In this document: positions 5,866 through 10,265 of the stretch, piece by piece
Layout: each line of letters starts with the position of its first letter
How positions within the stretch are numbered: the first letter of the stretch is position 1
NCBI GenBank assembly: GCA_035433705.1
Contig: DAORVK010000082.1
Span: forward strand, 1-10,265
DNA: 10,265 bases
Direction: 5' to 3'
Origin: CADEFQ01 sp035433705
GTDB lineage: Bacteria > Pseudomonadota > Gammaproteobacteria > Steroidobacterales > Steroidobacteraceae
Position numbers and translations under genes: made by a program
Notes under the pieces: generated by a model
Told to the model about the DNA's origin: nothing
The model's database searches: none
The model's input: the letters and a program-made list of their open reading frames with translations, nothing else

Positions 5866-8800
5866 ATGCTGACACCGTGGCTGATCGCGCTGCTCGGGCT
5901 CGCCTATGTGGGCGTGCTGTTCGTGGTCGCGCACCTCGGTGATCGCATGGCGGCGGAAGGCCGCGGGCTCGCCGCGCGTCCCTGGGTCTACAGTCTCTCC
6001 CTCGCGGTGTACTGCACGTCATGGGCGTTCTACGGTACGGGCGGCCAGTCGGCCCGGCTCGGCTGGTGGCTGCCGCCGACTTATGTCGGCACGATCCTGC
6101 TGTTCCTTTTCGGCGCACCCTTCCTCGACAAGATGATCCGGCTCGGTCGCAAGCAGAAGATCACTTCGATCGCCGATTTCCTCGCGGCGCGCTACGGACG
6201 CGATCCGCGCGTCGCGGTGCTGGTGACGATCGTCGCGGTGTGTGGTCTCACGCCGTACATCGCGCTGCAGCTGAAGGCGATCGACATCAGCTTCATCGCG
6301 GTCGCGGGTCTCGATGGTGGCACGGATCTCGGCAACCGCGTGCTGGCGGATACCGCGCTCTACGTCGCGATCGCGCTTGCAGTCTTCGCGATCCTCTTCG
6401 GCACGCGTCACGCCGACGCGACCGAGCACCATCCCGGCATGATGCTCGCGCTCGCGTTCGAGTCGGTCGTGAAGCTCGCTGCGTTCCTTGCGATGGGCGC
6501 GTTCATCACGTTCGGTCTCTTCGACGGCCCCGCGGATCTCGCGGCACGCGTAGCCAGTGATCCGCAGGTACGCGCGCTGCGTGACGCCACCCGCCCGGCC
6601 GGGCACTATCTTGCGCTCACCGTGCTCGGTGTGCTCGCGATCTTCTGCCTGCCCCGCCAGTTTCATGTCGCGGTGGTCGAAAATTCGGGGCCCCGCGATC
6701 TGCGTGTGGCGCGCTGGCTCTTTCCGCTGTATCTCGTCGCGATCAGTGTCTTCGTACTGCCGGTCGCGAACGCTGGACTTGCGATGTTTGGCGCTGCGGC
6801 GCCTGATCCCGATCTCTTCGTGCTGAACCTGCCGCTTGCCAGCGGGCAGCCGGCGCTCGCGCTCCTCACGTTCATCGGCGGACTCTCCGCGGCGACCGGC
6901 ATGGTGATCGTCGCCTGCATCGCGCTCTCGACCATGATCTGCAACGAGATTGCGATGCCGGCGCTGCTGCACCTGTTCCCGGCACTGCGCCGCCGCAAGG
7001 ATCTCACGGGGCTGCTGCTGCGCGTGCGCCGCGTCGCGATCGTGCTGCTGCTCGCCGCGGCGTACTTCTATTACCGCTCGATCGCCTACGCAGGCGCGCT
7101 CGCCGAGATCGGCGAGATCGCCATGGCCGCAGTCGCGCTCTTCGGGCCGCTCGTTTTCGCGGCGCTCTACTGGAAGCGCGCGAACAGCGCCGGCGCGCTG
7201 ATCGGGCTCGCCTGCGGCTTTGCGGTGTGGCTGTATACGCTGATCGTGCCGGTGCTGGCGACGACGGGCTACCTGGACACCGCGCTCGTGGAGGAAGGCC
7301 CCTTCGGGCTCACGTGGTTGCGACCTACCGGGCTCTTCGGTATCGACGGGGTCAACGTACTGGCGCATGGTCTCGCCGCGAGCCTGCTCGCGACGACCAT
7401 GGGCCTCTTCGCGGGTTCGATCGCAACCCACCGCACGCTCGTCGATCGCCTCCAGGCTGCGGCGTTCGTCGATGCCGCCGATGCCGGGCAACTCGAGCGC
7501 GCCGGCGCGCGCGCCGGCGCGCTCACGCTGCGGGAGTTGCACGCGCTCGTTGCGCAATTCGTCGGCAGGCATCGCACGGAAGCGCATTTCGCGCAGTTCC
7601 GCGGCGAGAGTGACCCCGTCGGTGGCGCGCTCGCGCGCCGCGCGAGTGCAGCGCAACTCGAGTCGACGCAGCGACTCCTCGGCTCGGTCATCGGCGCGGC
7701 GTCTGCGCGCCGCGTGATCGATGCGGCGGCATCGGGCAAGGAACTCGTTCTCGAGGATGTCGTGACCATCGTCGACAGCGCCTCCCGCGCGCTCGAGTTC
7801 AACCGCGATCTGTTGCAGGCGACGATGGAGAACGTCAGCCAGGGCATCAGCGTCGTCGACGCGGACCTGCGGCTCGTCGCGTGGAATCGGCGCTATCACG
7901 AGCTGTTCGACTACCCGGTGGAGCTGCTCTACATCGGCAAGCCGATCGAGGAAGTGCTTGAATACAACGCAGCGCGCGGCACACTGGGCGTGGGCGAAGC
8001 GGCACAGCTCGTGGCGCGGCGCATGGGGCATCTGCGTCGCGGCACCGACTACGTGTATCAGCGGGTCGGGCTCGACGGCACCGTGCTCGAGATCCGTGGC
8101 AACCGCATGCCCGGCGGTGGCTTCGTGACGAGCTACACGGATGTCACCGGGTACAAGCGCACCGAGGCCGCGCTCGAGCAGCGCGTGGGCGAGCGTACCC
8201 GTGCGCTCTCGGCGATGAACGAAGAGCTCGTCGCCGCCAAGTCAGCGGCCGAGCGCGCCAACCTCGGCAAGACGCGCTTTCTCGCCGCCGCGAGCCACGA
8301 TGTGCTGCAGCCTCTCAACGCCGCGGGCCTCTTCGCAGGGGCGCTGCTGCAGAAGCTCGACCGGCCGGAGCAGAAGGCGCTCGTCGGCGACATCGAGCAG
8401 TGCCTGCTCGCGGCCGAGGGCGTGCTCACCGATCTGCTCGACATCTCCAAGCTCGACGCCGGGGTCGTGCAGGCGCAGCTCGCGGACACACCGGTGCAGG
8501 AGCTGCTCAGCGCGCTCGAAGCGGAGTTCGCGCTCACGGCGCGCGGCCGCGGACTCGAGCTGCGCGTGCGGCCGAGTCGCGCGATCGTGCGCAGCGATGT
8601 GCGACTCCTGCGACGCGTGCTGCAGAATTTCGTCGCGAACGCCGTGCGCTACACCTTGCGAGGGGGCGTCCTGGTCGGCTGCCGTCGCCGCGGCAACCTG
8701 CTGCGTATCGAAGTCCGGGACACAGGCCCGGGCATCGCGGCTGACCAGCTGGGGCGCATCTTCGAGGAGTTCTACCGGGTACCAGCGGCGCAGGCGGGCG

Positions 8801-9393
8801 CGGCGAGCACCGGCAAGGGCTTCGGCCTCGGCCTTGCGATCGTCGATCGTATTGCGCGGCGGCTTGGGCACCGGCTCGGCGTGCACTCGGTGCCGGGGCG
8901 CGGTTCGGTGTTTGCCGTCGAGGTGCCGCTCGGTGCGGCCTCCGTGCCCGCAGCACGCCCGGCGCGCCGGCTGCGTGCCCCGGGATCGCTCGCCGGCGTG
9001 CGCGCGCTCGTGATCGACAACGATGCCGCGGTGCTGCGTGCCATGGTCGTACTGCTCGAGTCGTGGCAGTGCGAAGTACGCGCGGCCGCGTCAGAGCTCG
9101 AGCTGCCACGGTTCGCCGACTGGTGCCCCGATGTGCTGATCGCCGACTTCCACCTTGACGGCGGAGTCACGGGCATCGCGATCGCGGCCATGGTCAGGGC
9201 CGATACAGGTGTCGAAGTGCCGCTTGTCGTCCTCACGGCGGATGCGGCCGACGCGACCCGCGACGCAGTCGAGGCCGCAGGTGGTGCGTACCTGCGCAAG
9301 CCAGTGCGGCCGCTCGCGCTTCACAGCGTGCTGCGGCGGGTCGTAATCCGTGGCGACGATCAAGGCTCGAGGGACAGCGCGTCCGTGTCCTGA
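5866..9393 (+). CDS. CrbS-like SLC5/STAC/PAS hybrid sensor histidine kinase
   Basis: The 1175-residue protein begins with a sodium:solute symporter (SLC5/SSS) domain, residues 1-520, with roughly a dozen or more membrane segments (YCTSWAFYGTGGQSARLGWW near residue 48 is typical). A STAC-like linker follows at about 553-585 (LTLRELHALVAQFVGRH), then a PAS domain (about 650-765) and a short coiled coil. The HisKA domain has phospho-acceptor His811 in AASHDVLQPLN. The HATPase domain has an N-box with Asn925, DTGPGI at 952-957 and GKGFGLGLAI from 983. A C-terminal receiver has Asp1051/Asp1053, phospho-acceptor Asp1094, Thr1124 and Lys1145. All key residues are present, so it should be active. Order and length match CrbS/MxtR kinases, which control acetate and short-chain carbon use with a NarL-type regulator; CbrA is a more distant relative. 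It probably shares an operon with the permease. The SLC5 part may transport, sense or both. The signal is unknown; acetate or a hydroxybutyrate-derived acid is inferred. Confidence 0.96.
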   Translation: MLTPWLIALLGLAYVGVLFVVAHLGDRMAAEGRGLAARPWVYSLSLAVYCTSWAFYGTGGQSARLGWWLPPTYVGTILLFLFGAPFLDKMIRLGRKQKITSIADFLAARYGRDPRVAVLVTIVAVCGLTPYIALQLKAIDISFIAVAGLDGGTDLGNRVLADTALYVAIALAVFAILFGTRHADATEHHPGMMLALAFESVVKLAAFLAMGAFITFGLFDGPADLAARVASDPQVRALRDATRPAGHYLALTVLGVLAIFCLPRQFHVAVVENSGPRDLRVARWLFPLYLVAISVFVLPVANAGLAMFGAAAPDPDLFVLNLPLASGQPALALLTFIGGLSAATGMVIVACIALSTMICNEIAMPALLHLFPALRRRKDLTGLLLRVRRVAIVLLLAAAYFYYRSIAYAGALAEIGEIAMAAVALFGPLVFAALYWKRANSAGALIGLACGFAVWLYTLIVPVLATTGYLDTALVEEGPFGLTWLRPTGLFGIDGVNVLAHGLAASLLATTMGLFAGSIATHRTLVDRLQAAAFVDAADAGQLERAGARAGALTLRELHALVAQFVGRHRTEAHFAQFRGESDPVGGALARRASAAQLESTQRLLGSVIGAASARRVIDAAASGKELVLEDVVTIVDSASRALEFNRDLLQATMENVSQGISVVDADLRLVAWNRRYHELFDYPVELLYIGKPIEEVLEYNAARGTLGVGEAAQLVARRMGHLRRGTDYVYQRVGLDGTVLEIRGNRMPGGGFVTSYTDVTGYKRTEAALEQRVGERTRALSAMNEELVAAKSAAERANLGKTRFLAAASHDVLQPLNAAGLFAGALLQKLDRPEQKALVGDIEQCLLAAEGVLTDLLDISKLDAGVVQAQLADTPVQELLSALEAEFALTARGRGLELRVRPSRAIVRSDVRLLRRVLQNFVANAVRYTLRGGVLVGCRRRGNLLRIEVRDTGPGIAADQLGRIFEEFYRVPAAQAGAASTGKGFGLGLAIVDRIARRLGHRLGVHSVPGRGSVFAVEVPLGAASVPAARPARRLRAPGSLAGVRALVIDNDAAVLRAMVVLLESWQCEVRAAASELELPRFADWCPDVLIADFHLDGGVTGIAIAAMVRADTGVEVPLVVLTADAADATRDAVEAAGGAYLRKPVRPLALHSVLRRVVIRGDDQGSRDSASVS
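7495..7524. repeat. Perfect 30-bp palindrome within the kinase gene
   Basis: The 15 bases GAGCGCGCCGGCGCG (7495-7509) are followed immediately by their exact reverse complement (7510-7524), with no spacer. It encodes residues 544-553 (ERAGARAGAL) in the linker between the SLC5 and STAC regions. The DNA could form a cruciform and the mRNA a very stable GC hairpin. It may reflect Ala-Gly-Arg codon bias rather than function. Confidence 0.9.
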
Positions 9394-10037
9394 ATCTCGA
9401 GTGACTTGAAGGCGAGCGTCGCCTGCGTGCGGTTGCGGGCGCCGAGCTTGGCGAGCGCGGCCGACACATGCGCCTTGATTGTCTGCTCGGTGATGCCGAG
9501 CTCCGCTGCGATCTGCTTGTTGAGCTTGCCGCGCGCGAGCAGCTCGAGCACGCGGTATTGCTGTGGAGTCAGGCTTGCGAGTCGCCTCGCGATCACAGTC
9601 GGGCCCGTCTCTGCCGTTGCCGACTCCTCGAGCGCAGCGGCCGGAAACCACTGGCCGAACGCAAGCACCCTGCGAATCGCGTCCACGAGATCACCGAGCG
9701 GCGCCGATTTCGGCACATAGCCCGCAGCGCCGAATTCGAGTGCGGCGCGAGCGACCGCCGCACTCTCGTTCGCGGACACCACGATCACCGCCATGGTTGC
9801 GTGCTGGCTGCGCAGCCAGGCGAGCGGAGCGAAGCTGCGACTGCCCGGCATCATGAGATCGAGCAGCACGAGGTCGATGTCCGGGGCCCGCGCGGCTGCG
9901 GTACGTAACGACTCTGCATCGTGCACTTCGATCACTTCCGCTGCGCCGAGCGCTTCTTCGACTGCGCGGCGCAGCGCCGCGCGAAAAAGCGGATGATCGT
10001 CCGCGATCAGCACCGTACGACGGGCGGGCTCGTGCAT
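9360..10037 (-). CDS. NarL/FixJ-family response regulator (CrbR-like)
   Basis: This 225-residue two-component regulator has an N-terminal receiver, residues 7-125, with the acidic pair Asp13-Asp14 (IADDHPLFR), phospho-acceptor Asp60 (LLDLMMPG), Ser88 as the switch residue and Lys110 (YVPKSA). A linker leads to a LuxR-type helix-turn-helix at about 156-212 (LTPQQYRVLELLARGKLNKQIAAELGITEQTIKAHV, given in parts: recognition segment EQTIKAHVSAALAKL). All phosphorylation residues are intact, so it should act as a phosphorylation-controlled DNA-binding protein. Its place beside a CrbS-like kinase makes it the probable partner, as with CrbR/ErdR regulators of acetyl-CoA synthetase and related genes. 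It is convergent with the kinase, with a 34-bp overlap of the coding ends, so it has its own promoter in 10038-10186. The ATG at 10037 is the first in frame; no good ribosome-binding site is seen. Confidence 0.95.
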   Translation of the reverse strand: MHEPARRTVLIADDHPLFRAALRRAVEEALGAAEVIEVHDAESLRTAAARAPDIDLVLLDLMMPGSRSFAPLAWLRSQHATMAVIVVSANESAAVARAALEFGAAGYVPKSAPLGDLVDAIRRVLAFGQWFPAAALEESATAETGPTVIARRLASLTPQQYRVLELLARGKLNKQIAAELGITEQTIKAHVSAALAKLGARNRTQATLAFKSLEIQDTDALSLEP

Positions 10038-10092
10038 TCTGCGGGCATTCTCGCAGGCTCGCGGGCTGCCAGCTACGGGCGACGCGCGGCGG

Positions 10093-10125
10093 AAGAGTCG
10101 CCGTGCAGCAGCACGCGGCGCTCTT
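10093..10125. promoter_or_regulatory. Imperfect GC-rich stem-loop in the regulator/CNNM gap
   Basis: AAGAG (10093-10097) pairs with CTCTT (10121-10125). Inside them CGCC pairs with GGCG and GTGC with GCAC around an AGCA loop, with a one-base bulge on one side and a two-base bulge on the other. It sits in the 149-bp gap between the divergent response regulator and CNNM genes. No T-run follows on either strand, so it is not a standard terminator. It could be an operator or a leader hairpin of the regulator transcript, or chance in GC-rich DNA. Confidence 0.35.
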
Positions 10126-10148
10126 GCCCGCCGCCCGCCGCGGCCCCG

Positions 10149-10157
10149 TGCTACGCT
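10149..10157 (+). promoter_or_regulatory. Candidate extended -10 (TGCTACGCT) for the CNNM gene
   Basis: TGCTACGCT has the TGnTAnnnT form of an extended -10 element and lies about 30 bp upstream of the ATG at 10187, a plausible leader length. The nearest -35-like TTGCCC (10124-10129) is 22 bp away, which is too far, so an extended -10 promoter would be needed. The evidence is weak. Confidence 0.25.
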
Positions 10158-10186
10158 CGACCGCCCCGCTGCCGCTTTACGGGACC

Positions 10187-10265
10187 ATGGTCTCCACCGA
10201 AATCGTCGTTATTCTCATTCTCGTCCTGCTGAACGGCTTTTTCGCGCTGTCGGAGATGGCGCTTG
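10187..10265 (+). CDS. CNNM/DUF21 (HlyC/CorC-type) membrane protein, N-terminal fragment
   Basis: The ATG at 10187 opens 26 residues running off the right edge: an acidic start (MVSTE), a hydrophobic helix (IVVILILVLLNGFFAL) and SEMAL. The pattern LLNGFFALSEMAL is the hallmark of the first helix of CNNM/DUF21 proteins (the old hemolysin TlyC/HlyC-CorC group). These combine a transmembrane CNNM domain with cytoplasmic CBS domains and are linked to magnesium and cobalt efflux or tolerance. The CBS and CorC domains lie outside the window. A weak ACGGGA stands just before the ATG. There is no evident link to the carbon-use genes to its left. Confidence 0.82.
   Translation, partial: MVSTEIVVILILVLLNGFFALSEMAL

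Noticed and set aside
7620..7650. Further GC-only inverted repeats in the kinase gene (for example CTCGCGC...GCGCGAG)
   Set aside because: Short arms made of CG-rich Arg/Ala codons are expected by chance in this composition.
6019..8031. 670-codon open frame antisense to the sensor kinase
   Set aside because: Its product is rich in Arg, Glu, Asp and His with no recognisable domain, and the kinase on the plus strand has complete domains and motifs.

Overview
The window looks like a chromosomal piece of a GC-rich, Gram-negative proteobacterium, most likely a gammaproteobacterium. The grounds are an outer-membrane TonB-dependent receptor, a lipobox-bearing lipoprotein, a CrbS-type SLC5-fused hybrid sensor kinase with a NarL-type response regulator, and GC-rich codon use throughout. 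Genus cannot be read from the sequence. No RNA gene, insertion sequence, prophage or CRISPR array is visible.

Layout: (1) 1-143, minus strand: N-terminus of a short-chain dehydrogenase/reductase, cut by the window edge. (2) 191-2095, plus strand: a lipoprotein of the D-(-)-3-hydroxybutyrate oligomer hydrolase family, divergent from the dehydrogenase. (3) 2130-4430, minus strand: a TonB-dependent receptor, convergent with the hydrolase. (4) 4431-4542: a compact divergent control region with a 36-nt stem-loop, a palindrome and a short tandem repeat. (5) 4543-5850, plus strand: a GntP-type permease. (6) 5866-9393, plus strand, 15 nt behind the permease: an SLC5-STAC-PAS-HisKA-HATPase-REC hybrid sensor kinase. 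(7) 9360-10037, minus strand: a NarL/FixJ response regulator whose 3' end overlaps that of the kinase by 34 bp. (8) 10187 to the end, plus strand: start of a CNNM/DUF21 (HlyC/CorC) membrane protein.

Inferred working model: the receptor brings a ligand (possibly hydroxyalkanoate oligomers) across the outer membrane, the hydrolase lipoprotein cleaves 3-hydroxybutyrate oligomers, the GntP permease imports the monomer acid, and the dehydrogenase may oxidise it. The CrbS/CrbR-like pair, whose known relatives control acetate and short-chain carbon use, would adjust expression. The individual families are well supported; the pathway is inferred from gene order.

The most unusual DNA features are a 28-bp inverted repeat (27/28 identical), with one copy inside the hydrolase gene and the other starting at the base after its stop codon; a near-identical palindrome TACCTT(A/G)GTA in two intergenic gaps of the putative pathway; a 36-nt stem-loop just before the receptor's ribosome-binding site; and a perfect 30-bp palindrome in the kinase gene.
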